Below, in pieces: positions 42,801 through 51,316 of a stretch of DNA of 64,000 bases (positions are counted from its first letter, which is position 1; every line of letters starts with the position of its first letter). Origin of the DNA: Amycolatopsis australiensis (lineage in GTDB: Bacteria > Actinomycetota > Actinomycetes > Mycobacteriales > Pseudonocardiaceae); the NCBI RefSeq assembly GCF_900119165.1, contig NZ_FPJG01000006.1, positions 7,230,001 to 7,294,000 on the forward strand. Direction: 5' to 3'. The notes under the pieces were generated by a model. It was not told the origin of the DNA. It did not search any database and saw only the letters and a program-made list of their open reading frames with translations. The position numbers were made by a program, and so were the translations under genes.

Positions 42801-44366
42801 AACGGCCGGGAAGTCCGCTCCGGATACGACCGCAGCGGGCTGCGGACCGTGCGCCGCACCGCCTCGGGCGTCACGAGCACCTGGACTTACGACGCGGCGA
42901 GCGCGCCGGCCGAGCTGAGCACGGCAGGCCGGTCGATCCGCTTCGCGTACGACGCGGCGGGCCGCGAGATCGGCCGGGTCTTCGGCGCCGCGGCGCTGGC
43001 GCAGACGTGGGACGCCAACGACCGGCTCCTCGAGCAGGTCGTCACGGGCCCGGACGGGCGGCCGCGGCAGCGGCGCGCGTACCGGCACCGGGCCGACGAC
43101 GTGCTCGCCGGCGTGGACGACCTGCTGTCGGGCCGCCGCGAGTTCACGCTGGACCGGCTGGGCCGGGTCATCGGGCTGCAGCGGCCGGGCGGCAGCGAGC
43201 GTTACGCCTACGACGCGCTGGGCAACATCGCCGTCGCGGAGTGGTCCGCCCACCCTGCGGCGGGGCCGCGCGAGTACACCGGGACGCTGGTGCGGCGCGC
43301 CGGCGAAGTCCGCTACCGCTACGACGACCTGGGCCGCCTGACCTGGCGGCAGCAGCCGGGCGGCCCCGCCGGCTGGAGTTTCGGCTGGAACGCCGACGAC
43401 CGCCTCGAGCAGGTGCGGACTCCGGACGGCCGCGAGTGGCGGTACGCCTACGACGCGCTGGGGCGCCGGATCGCCAAGCGGCTGCTCGGCCCGGACGGCA
43501 CGGTCGCCGCCGAGACGGTCTTCGTGTGGGACGGGATCGTCCCGGCCGAGGAGATCGTCACGGCGGCCGGCGCGCCGGCGCGGGTCACGACCTGGGACTG
43601 GGAACCGGACCGGCCGGTGCCGGTGAGCGTGCTCGACCGGCGCGCCCGCGCGGACGGCGGCGTCGACGAGCAGTTCCACGCCGTCGTCGCCGACCTCATC
43701 GGCAGCCCGGCGGAGCTGGTGGACGAGTCCGGCCAGGTGGCCTGGCACTCGGCGCAGACGCTGTGGGGCGTGCAGACGGCGGGGGCGGCGCCGACGCCAC
43801 TGCGGTTCCCCGGCCAGTACTACGACGCCGAGACGGGCCTGCACTACAACGTGAACCGGTACTACGAGCCGGAGACCGGGCGGTACATCAGCCCGGACCC
43901 GATCGGGCTCGGCGGCGGCACCAACCCGCACGCCTACGTCCGCAACCCGACCGGCTGGCTCGACCCGGTCGGGCTCAAGGGCCGCAAGGGCAAGTGCAAG
44001 GGCGGCAAGTCCAACAACCCGGTGCTGGCCAACAACCGCCCGGGACAGCCGGTGTTCCACGGCAACGCGAACGTGCCGGTCCAGGAGATCAACGACAAGC
44101 GGTTCGTCGGCCTGCTGGAGAAACTCGCCGGCCAGAAGGGCGAGGCCGGGCGCCGAGCGAAGGAACTGCTGAAGCAGATGCGGGAAGGCCGCGGCTGGCA
44201 GCAGACGGCCGGCATCCACCAGGGGGGCCTCGGCGGCGCGGCGGGCGGCGCCGACCCGCGGCCGCACATCACGGTGAACGTGGGGGGCCGCGGCTACCAC
44301 GTCCACGTCGGCAAGTTCAACGGCCAGCTGTTCGCCCAGGACATCACGCCGAACCCGATCCGCTGA
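39855..44366 (+). CDS. RHS/YD-repeat polymorphic toxin with WXG100-like N-terminus
   Basis: A 1503-aa protein. Residues 1-240 are helical with a WTG turn (Trp123), as in WXG100-led type VII substrates, and include a hydrophobic stretch (about 165-215). A Pro/Gly/Ser-rich linker (250-370) follows; then the DUF6531-like start GDPIDMTTGRMMLAQTDVEI; then a long array of YD repeats (about 500-1280, units such as YDERGRCVRG and YDRLGRV); then the RHS core end GRYISPDPIGLGGGTNPHAY and DPVGLKG (1370-1376). The last 128 residues are a distinct domain ending HITVNVGGRGYHVHVGKFN, which I do not recognise. The GTG has AAAGG upstream. It is probably exported by an ESX system and used against competitors. 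An antisense open frame of 1596 aa covers the gene but is a GC artefact. Confidence 0.88.
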   Translation: MGNPLVAETKDSTTAYSGISLLESANDLKSAIESGDWASVAMGAVGTALDALSMAMDPFGAILAAGVGWLMEHVGPLKEALDGLTGNADEIAAQSETWKNIATELGSIGEDLTGMVKTDTASWTGPAADTYRQRAQDTVTLLETARKGCEGASSGVKTAGEVVAAVRALVRDIIAELIGHLISWALQVVFTLGIGLTWVVPQVIGAVAKTASKIADLTKRLVKALQALIPLLKKAGSLFGDAAKALRNIKPGKAAPPPKHADINGNPKGPDGPKGDGTTPSGANGDGTTPSGAEDGPGRGPKNDPPPASKGPDDTSSSNGATTTTGAGRGPGAEGSGGGKGGGKPRDRGLSDHNQTPKENSTPAGCRPGSGDPIDMTTGRMMLAQTDVEIEGVLSLLLERAHFSGYRTGVHFGRSWASTADQRLETTAGRVDFAAEDGTLLVYPVPGAAAVAPVEGPLWPLRRLGDEYVMEQPDLGRVLHFPAGGDIGWLSAISDADGNRIVFDRDAHGTLREVRHSAGHRVAVTTVDGRITELASVGERDDDRVTLARFAYDERANLVEVVNSSGRPYRFTCDDAGRITGWQDRNGWGYEFTYDERGRCVRGTGPRGVLSYTFAYDRENRVNRATDSLGHTTTYELNEDFQLVRETDPLGGVTAYEWDRHDRLLAVTDPLGRVTRYGYDEHGRRTSETRPDGSVRSVRYDRRGRPQATVEPDGAVWAYEYDDAGRLVATTDPAGGVRRYGYGPGGALSSFTDEEGRTTGIECDALGKPRTVLDPAGGRTSYTYDRLGRVESVTDPAGHTTKFAWTVEGELWKRIAPDGSVERFTYDGEVNAIERTDAAGAVTRTDFGPFDLPVCEIAPDGSRTRFGYDTELRLVSVTNAAGAQWRIDYDAAGRVVRETDFDGRVVTYRRDAAGQLVESATGAGEPTTYTYDTLGRLTGKRRGNSVTTYAYDAADRLVRATNADADLTLTYDRLGRVAAETCNGREVRSGYDRSGLRTVRRTASGVTSTWTYDAASAPAELSTAGRSIRFAYDAAGREIGRVFGAAALAQTWDANDRLLEQVVTGPDGRPRQRRAYRHRADDVLAGVDDLLSGRREFTLDRLGRVIGLQRPGGSERYAYDALGNIAVAEWSAHPAAGPREYTGTLVRRAGEVRYRYDDLGRLTWRQQPGGPAGWSFGWNADDRLEQVRTPDGREWRYAYDALGRRIAKRLLGPDGTVAAETVFVWDGIVPAEEIVTAAGAPARVTTWDWEPDRPVPVSVLDRRARADGGVDEQFHAVVADLIGSPAELVDESGQVAWHSAQTLWGVQTAGAAPTPLRFPGQYYDAETGLHYNVNRYYEPETGRYISPDPIGLGGGTNPHAYVRNPTGWLDPVGLKGRKGKCKGGKSNNPVLANNRPGQPVFHGNANVPVQEINDKRFVGLLEKLAGQKGEAGRRAKELLKQMREGRGWQQTAGIHQGGLGGAAGGADPRPHITVNVGGRGYHVHVGKFNGQLFAQDITPNPIR

Positions 44367-44583
44367 CCGGTCCGTGGCCGGGCGCCGTCGGCGCACAGCG
44401 ATTCGGCCTGGCCGAGGACTTGACGGGGATCCGCCGGGCGATGCCGAGCAGGTCCAGCCACCGCGCGCTGCCCGGGACCGCCTCGAAGCGGCGCCGGGCG
44501 ACGCGCGGGAAGCAGGTCGTGATCGTGTCCTCCCGGCGCGGTTGACCACCCGGGTTCGCCGGGCTCCTCGGCCGGTGTCCGGA

Positions 44584-46062
44584 TCAGGTTCTCCGCGCTG
44601 GTCCGCTGCGGCGATCGGGCCCGCTCGCGGGGCGAGCCGGCCTTCCGCCGGGTGACGACAGCGTGGTCAGCGCTTCGGGCAGGTCCGAGACGTCCGGCAG
44701 GCGGGCACCGATGTATCCGTCGGGCCGGACGAGCAGGGCGCCGCCCGGAGGGAGGCCGCAGCGCCCGGCCGGGATCCGCTCGACGCGCACCGGCCACGGC
44801 CCGGCGGGTTCCCAGGTCGAATCCGTGAACACGGCGAAGCCGCCGGTGCAGGCGTCGAGCGTCGACCGGCCCGGGGCCAGCCAGAAGTGCGGCATGCGGT
44901 GGCCCGGTTCGGCGGTCGGGACGTAGCCGGTCCCCGGCTCGGCGGGGTCTGGCGGCCCGAGCACGGCGTCGGAGCGGTAGGCGGTCCCGAGGACCAGGCC
45001 GAGCTGGGCGAAGTACTGCTCCGACCACGGCAGTTCGCCCGCCGGGGCTTGCCTGGCCAGCCGCGCGTTCGCCACGGCCTGCCGGAGTGTCCGGTGCGCG
45101 ACCGGACGCCGTTCCGGCTCGTACGTCGCCGCCAGGCCGGGCCCGGCCCACCCGCGCAGCACGCCCGCGAGCTTCCAGCACAGGTTGTGGACGTCGGCGA
45201 TCCCGGCGTTCAGGCCGAGCCCGCCGAGCGGCGGGACCGCGTGGGCCGCGTCCCCGGCCAGGAAAACCCGGCCGCGGCCGAAGCTCGAGGCGACGAACGC
45301 CGTCATCACCCACTGCTGGACGCGCTGCACGTCGACCTCGACGTCCGTGCCCAGGGCACGCGAGACGTGACCGGCCCAGCCGGTGTCCGCCGGTGTCGGG
45401 CCGAACCAGGCCCAGCCGCCTTCGGGATGGACCGGGACCAGCGAGCCGTGCGGGGTGAAGCAGACACCGGTGGGCTCGATGTGGCCCAGGTCGGCGTCGA
45501 ACACGACGGTCGTGAAGCTGCCCAGCGTCCCGGGCCCCTCGGCGCCGATCCCGAGCAGGTCCCGGACGGTCGAGTTCGCGCCGTCCGCGGCCAGCAGGAA
45601 CCGCGCGCGGACGCGGCTGCCGTCGCCGAGCACCGCGACGACGCCGTCGGCGTCCTCGGCCACGCCGGCCAGGGCCACCCCGAACCGGACGGGGTCGCCG
45701 GCCGCGGCGAGCAACGCCGGTTCCAGCCGGTCCTGCGACGTGACGACGCCGAGCGCGGGCGACTCGGGCACCGGGTCGTGGACGCCCAGCATGGGCGCGG
45801 ACGCGAGGTCGGGACCGCACAGCGTTTCGCGGAAGCGGACGCGCCCGTACTCCGGGCCGAACGCCCGTGCGGTGATCGCGGCGTCGAGACCGAGGCCGCG
45901 GTAGATCTCCATCGACCGGACGTTGACCAGCCGGGACCGCGGGAACGGCGAGAGTTCGGCGCGTTTCTCGACCAGCAGTGTCCGCACGCCCCACCGGTCG
46001 AGCAGTGCCCGGGCGGTGAGCCCGACCGGTCCGCCCCCGACGATCAGCACTTCGGCATCCAC
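44584..46062 (-). CDS. FAD-dependent aromatic hydroxylase-type monooxygenase
   Basis: A 492-aa class A flavoprotein monooxygenase. VLIVGGGPVGLTARALL is the FAD Rossmann loop; PRSRLVNVRSMEIYRGLGLD, VRARFLLAADGANSTVRDLL (DG motif) and VFLAGDAAHAVPPLGGLGLN (GD motif) follow; the C-terminal thioredoxin-like domain ends LLVRPDGYIGARL. It resembles polyketide and phenol hydroxylases (PheA/TfdB, RdmE-like) that use NAD(P)H and oxygen. Usual GPVGL is followed by TARAL, where related enzymes have TLA-L. The start is a GTG at 46062 with a weak ribosome site. No partner genes adjoin it, so the substrate is open. Confidence 0.85.
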   Translation of the reverse strand: MDAEVLIVGGGPVGLTARALLDRWGVRTLLVEKRAELSPFPRSRLVNVRSMEIYRGLGLDAAITARAFGPEYGRVRFRETLCGPDLASAPMLGVHDPVPESPALGVVTSQDRLEPALLAAAGDPVRFGVALAGVAEDADGVVAVLGDGSRVRARFLLAADGANSTVRDLLGIGAEGPGTLGSFTTVVFDADLGHIEPTGVCFTPHGSLVPVHPEGGWAWFGPTPADTGWAGHVSRALGTDVEVDVQRVQQWVMTAFVASSFGRGRVFLAGDAAHAVPPLGGLGLNAGIADVHNLCWKLAGVLRGWAGPGLAATYEPERRPVAHRTLRQAVANARLARQAPAGELPWSEQYFAQLGLVLGTAYRSDAVLGPPDPAEPGTGYVPTAEPGHRMPHFWLAPGRSTLDACTGGFAVFTDSTWEPAGPWPVRVERIPAGRCGLPPGGALLVRPDGYIGARLPDVSDLPEALTTLSSPGGRPARPASGPDRRSGPARRT

Positions 46063-46316
46063 CCGACCACCATCGCGGGCGCGGCGGCCGGGCGCAACGT
46101 TCGGCGGGGCAGCGGATCGGCATGCCGGTCACGGTGCTCGGCCGGTGGCCGTCCCCGACCAGCCGGAATCCGGCGCCGGTCGCCGCACCGTCCACAGTGG
46201 TCAGCGCCATCGCCGACCGGCACGTCGCCCGTGCTGGTCCTCCTCGGCGGGCTCACGCCGGCAGGGATGGGCCCGTGCGCATCCGCCGTCGATCCCGAAG
46301 CCGGCAGCCGGTGACG

Positions 46317-49007
46317 TCAGACCGGGATGGCGTGCTGGTTCAGGAGGTACCGGTGGACGAGGTCGACCTGGTCGTCGGGCAGGGCGCCGCCGATGACGGC
46401 GGCCGCGGCGAACGTGCCGGGGAACGTCTGGCCTCCGTTGCCGGAGGCGCCCAGGGTCGCCTGGTCGATCACGGCGTTGCCGGCGGTCGGGTGGCGGCGG
46501 GTGTCGTAGCGGCGGCCGTTGGCCCAGAGGTCGAAGACACCGGACTCGGGCTCGTAGCGGGCCGTGTACAGCGCCCAGTCGGTGGTCGAACTCGCCGCTC
46601 GCGCGGCGATCTTGCGGCCGACCTGCCAGAAGCCGCCGAACTGGCGCAGGGTGCCTTCGCCGACCGGGGCGGTGTCGATCACCGGGTAGCCGCGCTGGAC
46701 GAGGAAGAGCGTGACCGCTCCGCTGCCCCGCATGGCCGGGAAGGTGTACCAGCCGCCGGTGAAGCGCAGCGCCGCCCGGCCGTTCACGGCGTCGGTTTCG
46801 TGGATCGCCGGGTTCCCGTGCAGCTGTCCGTGGTTTCCCCGCGGGCCGAGGTCGGTCAGCACGGTGATCGGCGTGCCGTCGGCCGGGGCCACCGGTTTTC
46901 CCCCGGAGCCCGGCACGGTCACCGAATCGGCCTGGTAGTAGCCGAGCAGGCCGGGCAGGCTCCGGATCGGGTCCGGACCCGGAGGCCGCGGCACCGTCCG
47001 CGCGGGCGGGACGAAGCCGGCGCCGATCCGGGCGGACGCGCCGGGCGACGCGTCCGTGCGCACCAGTTCGGGCCGCACCGGCGCCGGCCCGGTGAACGTG
47101 CCCTGCCACAACGGCCCGTCGACGGCGGCGATCGCGGCCAGCCCGGCCGACGTCGTGCTGGTGAACGACCGCTCGATCGAGCACCAGCTCGGCCCGCGCA
47201 GGACCGTCGCCAGCCCGCCCGCGGAATCGCCCGAGACGAGCCGGACGCCGACCGCTTCCGGCCCGGCAGTCCCCGCCTGGACGTCCCGGATCGCCAGCGC
47301 GAGGTTACGGCCGATGACCTCCTTCCCGATGCTGGCGTGGAAATAGCTGCCGACCGGGTTGGTGGTGTATTCGAAGTCGAAAGTCCAGTTGTCGAACTCT
47401 CCGGAGGAATTGATCAGCCGGACCACCGTCTCGCAGTCGTCTCCGGCGAACGACGGCTCGCAGAAGACGTCCCGCAGCGCGATCGTCGTGTTCACCGCCT
47501 TCACCGCGTGCCGGCCCGGGCTCGAGAACTTGAGGTCACGGCCGTAGGCCATCAGGGCGTAGGCGTAGATCGAAGCGTCGCTCTGCGCGTCGAACCGGCA
47601 GGAGTCGATGCGGACCGGGTAGGTGTTGACGATGTTGAGGCTGCTCAGGCCCTGGGCCCCGTACTGCAGGAGACAGTCGCGCAGCTCGAGGCCGAACGAG
47701 TGCCCGACGGCCACGCACTGGCCGTAATTGCTGTTCCCGGGCTCGGCCACCGTGCGACCGCAGTTGACGGTCAGCTTCTCCAGCCCGTTCGCCGCGGTCG
47801 CGTCCGTCGGGCCCGGCGGGTTGACCTGGAACAGCCCGTGACCGGTGCGGGCGGCGTCGGACATCCAGGGCACCTGCAGATCGGGCACGGCGCCGTCGAG
47901 GGCCTGGTCCGTCGTGGGTCCTTCGTTCATCGGCAGCACGCCGAACACGCCAGGGCCGGGGTTGAGCCAGTCGAGATCGGTCACCGCGGCCGTCTTCGTC
48001 TGCTGCGGGGTGCCGGCGGCGAGGTTCCGGTACTGCGCCACCGACGAGACGCGCAGCGCGGCGAAGGTCAGATCCGGCGTGGCCGGGAAGTCGTAGCGGT
48101 CGATCGCCGCGGACTGGCCGTCCGCGAGCGAAGTCAGCACACCCAGGTTGAACGACGCGTAGTGGTTCCCGGCGAACCGCACGTTCGCGCCGGGACCCGC
48201 CCAGCGGACGTTGAGCAGGTCGACGTCGGGCGAGACCTGGACCCGGCCGGCCCAGGCCGCCACCTCGCCGGTGGTGAAGTCCAGCTGCAGCGAACACCGC
48301 AGCACCGGCTCGGCGGCGTCGGCCAGCGGGACGCCGATCTCGCGGTACAGCCCGTCGTCCGTGGTGAAGCCGAACCGGACCGGCGCTTCGGGATGGTCGT
48401 CGGTGAGCCAGACACCGAACGGCGACGGCCGGGTGTCCTCGTCGACCAGCCCGAACAGCGGCACCTTCGTCTTGCCCCACGGGTCTCCGCTGTTGTTCTT
48501 GACGACGAAGTCCAGCGTGAACTGCTCCAGCCCCGCCCAGCCCGCGTAACCCACCCGGGGGCCGAGGGAAAACGGGGAACAGGGAAAGGTGACCGTGGCC
48601 GTGGCGTCCGGGCCGCCGGTCCGGTAGCCCCAGCGCTGCCCGGCGGCGGGATCGAGGACGCCGGCCAGGTCGGCCCAGTGCGCGACGCTCAGCGGCGCCG
48701 CGCGCGTACCGCGGAGCAGCCCGAAGACGAGGGGCGGGATTTCCTTGCGTGATTCGAGCACGGTCGTTTCCGGGCCGTCCCCGACGAAGCGCACGTTGGC
48801 CACGTCCACGATCACCGACCGCTCGAACTGGTACCAGTCCTTCGTGGCGGGCACGAGGATCGTCCCGCCCATCAGGTTCTCCGTGCCGGGCTTGGGACGG
48901 AGGTCGTCGACCGCGGCCTGGAAGGCGGCCGAACAGTCCTGCACGCCGTCGCCGACGGCGCCGTAGTCGAGAACGTTGACCACGACTTTGCGAGGTGTAG
49001 TCGTCAT
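46317..49007 (-). CDS. Large right-handed beta-helix protein with LamG-like C-terminus
   Basis: An 896-aa protein. The N-terminus has VLDYGAVGDGVQDCSAAFQA, the motif of pectate-lyase-superfamily beta-helix proteins and phage tail-spike-like glycosidases; parallel beta-helix turns run to about residue 620. A jellyroll (LamG/concanavalin-like) domain follows near 690-896 (LLGYYQADSVTV, GRAALRFTGGWYTF, FDLWANGRRYDTR, LLNQHAIPV). No signal peptide is visible at either candidate start (ATG 49007 or GTG 49016). Function is unknown: polysaccharide binding or cleavage is the best guess. It stands alone, and lack of a signal is odd for a protein of this type. Confidence 0.75.
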   Translation of the reverse strand: MTTTPRKVVVNVLDYGAVGDGVQDCSAAFQAAVDDLRPKPGTENLMGGTILVPATKDWYQFERSVIVDVANVRFVGDGPETTVLESRKEIPPLVFGLLRGTRAAPLSVAHWADLAGVLDPAAGQRWGYRTGGPDATATVTFPCSPFSLGPRVGYAGWAGLEQFTLDFVVKNNSGDPWGKTKVPLFGLVDEDTRPSPFGVWLTDDHPEAPVRFGFTTDDGLYREIGVPLADAAEPVLRCSLQLDFTTGEVAAWAGRVQVSPDVDLLNVRWAGPGANVRFAGNHYASFNLGVLTSLADGQSAAIDRYDFPATPDLTFAALRVSSVAQYRNLAAGTPQQTKTAAVTDLDWLNPGPGVFGVLPMNEGPTTDQALDGAVPDLQVPWMSDAARTGHGLFQVNPPGPTDATAANGLEKLTVNCGRTVAEPGNSNYGQCVAVGHSFGLELRDCLLQYGAQGLSSLNIVNTYPVRIDSCRFDAQSDASIYAYALMAYGRDLKFSSPGRHAVKAVNTTIALRDVFCEPSFAGDDCETVVRLINSSGEFDNWTFDFEYTTNPVGSYFHASIGKEVIGRNLALAIRDVQAGTAGPEAVGVRLVSGDSAGGLATVLRGPSWCSIERSFTSTTSAGLAAIAAVDGPLWQGTFTGPAPVRPELVRTDASPGASARIGAGFVPPARTVPRPPGPDPIRSLPGLLGYYQADSVTVPGSGGKPVAPADGTPITVLTDLGPRGNHGQLHGNPAIHETDAVNGRAALRFTGGWYTFPAMRGSGAVTLFLVQRGYPVIDTAPVGEGTLRQFGGFWQVGRKIAARAASSTTDWALYTARYEPESGVFDLWANGRRYDTRRHPTAGNAVIDQATLGASGNGGQTFPGTFAAAAVIGGALPDDQVDLVHRYLLNQHAIPV

Positions 49008-49352
49008 GTCCCGCACGCTACGAGCGCGGCGGACGGTGATCCGGGCGTTCGACGCCCTCGGCCCGATCGGCCGCCGGACGCGGCCCCATCGGCCGCCCGC
49101 ACAGGCACGCCGGGAGTGGCGCCACGCCGGGCGTCATCGGCGAGCGGGAGGAGGGCGGCTTTCGCCTGCTGCACCGGCGTATGAGCCACGCGCACCTGAT
49201 CGCGTGGCTCCGCCGCCGCAGCAAGGAAGACGTCATGACCCGCACCACCGCCCACGGCCAGGACCGGATCACCGAGGAAGCCGCCGACGCCGCGATCGAG
49301 CAGGTCTGGCCCGTGCCGTTCATCGAGTGCGAAGGCCGTGAACTCCGCTGCG

Positions 49353-49436
49353 GAGGCGGGGTTCAAGGTCCACTACCTGCCCGCCGCCGCACTGGTCAAC
49401 GAGCTCGTCGGGGCTCCCGCGGCTTCGCATCACTGA
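49353..49436 (+). pseudogene. IstB-like (IS21 helper ATPase) scrap
   Basis: About 28 codons read EAGFKVHYLPAAALVNELVG and end at a TGA, matching the segment after the Walker A helix of IstB proteins (family pattern GFKVxFxTAAALVNELLEA). The Walker A motif and everything after are missing. Upstream, an ATG at 49234 with AAGGAAG opens a frame (MTRTTAHGQDRITEEAADAA) of unknown origin. The whole 49008-49553 gap holds no intact gene. Confidence 0.5.
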
Positions 49437-49553
49437 ACGCCGCGGCGCTCGGCCCGGAACGCCGGGGTTACCTGCGAACGCCGATGGCGGCACCGATCAG
49501 GTTTCCGCGCCGCACCCGTCTGTACGGGTGAGATCGACTCAGGGAAGGATGGC

Positions 49554-50123
49554 ATGATGCGGAAGCTGATCTTCGGCATGAACGTGACCCTGGACGGCTA
49601 CATCGCCGCGACCGGCGTCGACATCGGCTGGAGCGGGCCGCCGAGTGACGAGCTGTTCCAGTGGTGGCTCGACCGGGAGCGGGCGATCGATCTGACGCTG
49701 TACGGGCGCAGGCTGTGGGAGACGATGAGCTCCTACTGGCCGACCGGCGACGAGCAGCCGGGCGCCACCGCGGCGGAGATCGAGTTCGCGCGGAACTGGC
49801 GGGACACCCCGAAGGTGGTGTTCTCCTCGACGATCGGCGAGGTCGGCTGGAACTCCCGCCTCGTCACCGGCGACGCGGTCGCCGAGATCACCCGGCTCAA
49901 GGCCGGGGACGGCGGGCCGATGGGCATCGGCGGCGCCACGCTCGCCGCGGCGGCCATGCGGGCCGGGCTGATCGACGAGTACGCCCTGGCCACCTACCCG
50001 GTCCTGGTGGGCGGGGGCACGCCGTTCTTCACGGCGCTGGACAGCTGGGTGAACCTGAACCTCGTGGAGACGCGGACGTTTCCCGGCGGCGTGGTGCTGA
50101 CCCGATACGAGACGAGGCGATGA
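49554..50123 (+). CDS. Dihydrofolate reductase-family (RibD C-terminal-like) protein
   Basis: A 189-aa RibD_C / DHFR-like protein: MRKLIFGMNVTLDGYIAATG, DLTLYGRRLWETMSSYWPTG, PKVVFSSTIGEVGWNSRLV, GGPMGIGGATLAAAAMRAGL and YALATYPVLVGGGTPFF. The tandem ATG start follows GGGAAGG. Only moderately similar to the copy at 9014-9559, so not a recent duplicate. It is alone on the plus strand and ends at a strong hairpin. Probably a reductase of unknown substrate. Confidence 0.85.
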   Translation: MMRKLIFGMNVTLDGYIAATGVDIGWSGPPSDELFQWWLDRERAIDLTLYGRRLWETMSSYWPTGDEQPGATAAEIEFARNWRDTPKVVFSSTIGEVGWNSRLVTGDAVAEITRLKAGDGGPMGIGGATLAAAAMRAGLIDEYALATYPVLVGGGTPFFTALDSWVNLNLVETRTFPGGVVLTRYETRR

Positions 50124-50155
50124 GCACGGGCCGGCATCTTCACCCTCGGCCGTGA

Positions 50156-50188
50156 AGCAGCCCCGCCGGCCATGCCGGCGGGGCTGCT
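50156..50188. terminator. Bidirectional terminator hairpin
   Basis: AGCAGCCCCGCCGGC-CAT-GCCGGCGGGGCTGCT: perfect 15-bp stem with a three-base loop, placed between the convergent stops at 50123 (plus) and 50221 (minus). Confidence 0.88.
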
Positions 50189-50220
50189 CATTCGGCGGGT
50201 GATTTCGGTGACGTATGCGA

Positions 50221-51219
50221 TTACAGCGTCGGCGGCAGGTCCAGCCATGGTTTGCCGGCGGCGTCGAATCCGGTGAGCTCGGCGATCTTCCCGTCGACGA
50301 CGTGCAGGACCGCGACGGCGAACAGCCGGTACTCCGGGTCGCCGGGGGTGCGGAGGTACAGCGCGGCGGCGGGCATGCGGTTGACCGTCGTGGTGATACC
50401 GCGCCAGTCGTCGTGGCCGTGCTGGAACAGCCCGCCGGAGATCCAGCCGTCGACCGCGTCCCCGGCCGTCGTGGTCACGGTGCCCGGATCGGGCAGCATC
50501 GCGAAGCGCAGGTCGTCGCGCAGCAGGGACGTCAACCCGGCGAGGTCGTTGCGCTCATGGGCGTCGATGTACGACCTCACCACGCCGCGCTCGTCGTCCG
50601 ACAGCTCGTGAGTGGCGGGGCTCCGCCAGTCGAGGCGGCGGCCGGGCAGCTGCTCGCGCATCGTCACGCGCGCCCGCTGCAGTGCGCTGGTCACCGATGC
50701 GACGGTCAGCTCGAGGGCGTCGGCGGCCTTCGACGCCGGCCAGCCGAGGACGTCGCGCAGGACGAACACGGCCCGCTGCCGCGGCGGCAGGTGCTGGACG
50801 GCGACGATGAACGCCAGCTCGATCGTCTCCCGCGCCACCGCCGACTCCTGCGGGTCCTCGGGGAGCATCCGCTCGGGGTACGGCTGCAGGTACCGCAGCT
50901 CGAAGCCGAGGTCCGGCAGCTCGGCCGGTAGCGGCGTGCGCTTCTCGAGGAAGTCGAGGCAGACGTTCGTCGCGATCCGGTACAGCCAGGTCCGCAGGGC
51001 AGCGTGGCCCTTGAACGACTCCCGCTTGTTCCACGCTCGCAGGAACGTCTCCTGCGTCATGTCCTGGGCGTCCTCGTAGCTCGCGAGCATCCGGTAGCAG
51101 TGGAGCTGCAGCTCACGTCGGTGGCGTTCCGTGATGAGCGCGAACCGCGCTGGGTCGCCCGAGCGGGCCACCGCGATGAACGCGGCCTCGTCGGCGCCCA
51201 GCGGTCTGGCCTCGGTCAT
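50221..51219 (-). CDS. ECF sigma factor with SnoaL-like C-terminal domain (1)
   Basis: A 332-aa sigma factor. Region 2: LITERHRRELQLHCYRMLAS, DAQDMTQETFLRAWNKRESF, WLYRIATNVCLDFLEKR; region 4: AVQHLPPRQRAVFVLRDVLG, ASKAADALELTVASVTSALQ, RARVTMRE. A SnoaL/NTF2-like domain fills the last 130 residues (VRSYIDAHERNDLAGLTSLL to FDAAGKPWLDLPP). This is the sigma-70 family 'SigG-like' arrangement, in which the fused domain modulates activity instead of a separate anti-sigma. The ATG at 51219 is better placed than the one at 51237. A broken SnoaL-like gene lies just upstream. Confidence 0.88.
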   Translation of the reverse strand: MTEARPLGADEAAFIAVARSGDPARFALITERHRRELQLHCYRMLASYEDAQDMTQETFLRAWNKRESFKGHAALRTWLYRIATNVCLDFLEKRTPLPAELPDLGFELRYLQPYPERMLPEDPQESAVARETIELAFIVAVQHLPPRQRAVFVLRDVLGWPASKAADALELTVASVTSALQRARVTMREQLPGRRLDWRSPATHELSDDERGVVRSYIDAHERNDLAGLTSLLRDDLRFAMLPDPGTVTTTAGDAVDGWISGGLFQHGHDDWRGITTTVNRMPAAALYLRTPGDPEYRLFAVAVLHVVDGKIAELTGFDAAGKPWLDLPPTL

Positions 51220-51316
51220 GGTCGTCGATCCTTCCATCGCTGCGCGGGGGCTACCAGAACTGACGACGTGGGGACCGATTTCTGATCGGTGAAGGCGCGC
51301 CCCGGGTTCGCGGTGC

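Noticed and set aside
41228..44545. An 1105-aa plus-strand frame within the RHS gene
   Set aside because: Arg-rich frame-shifted shadow of the YD repeats, no start signal.
39759..44549. A 1596-aa open frame antisense to the RHS gene
   Set aside because: It is Arg/Val/Gly/Asp-rich with no domain pattern and mirrors the YD-repeat codons of the real gene; long antisense frames are expected where third-position GC is very high.
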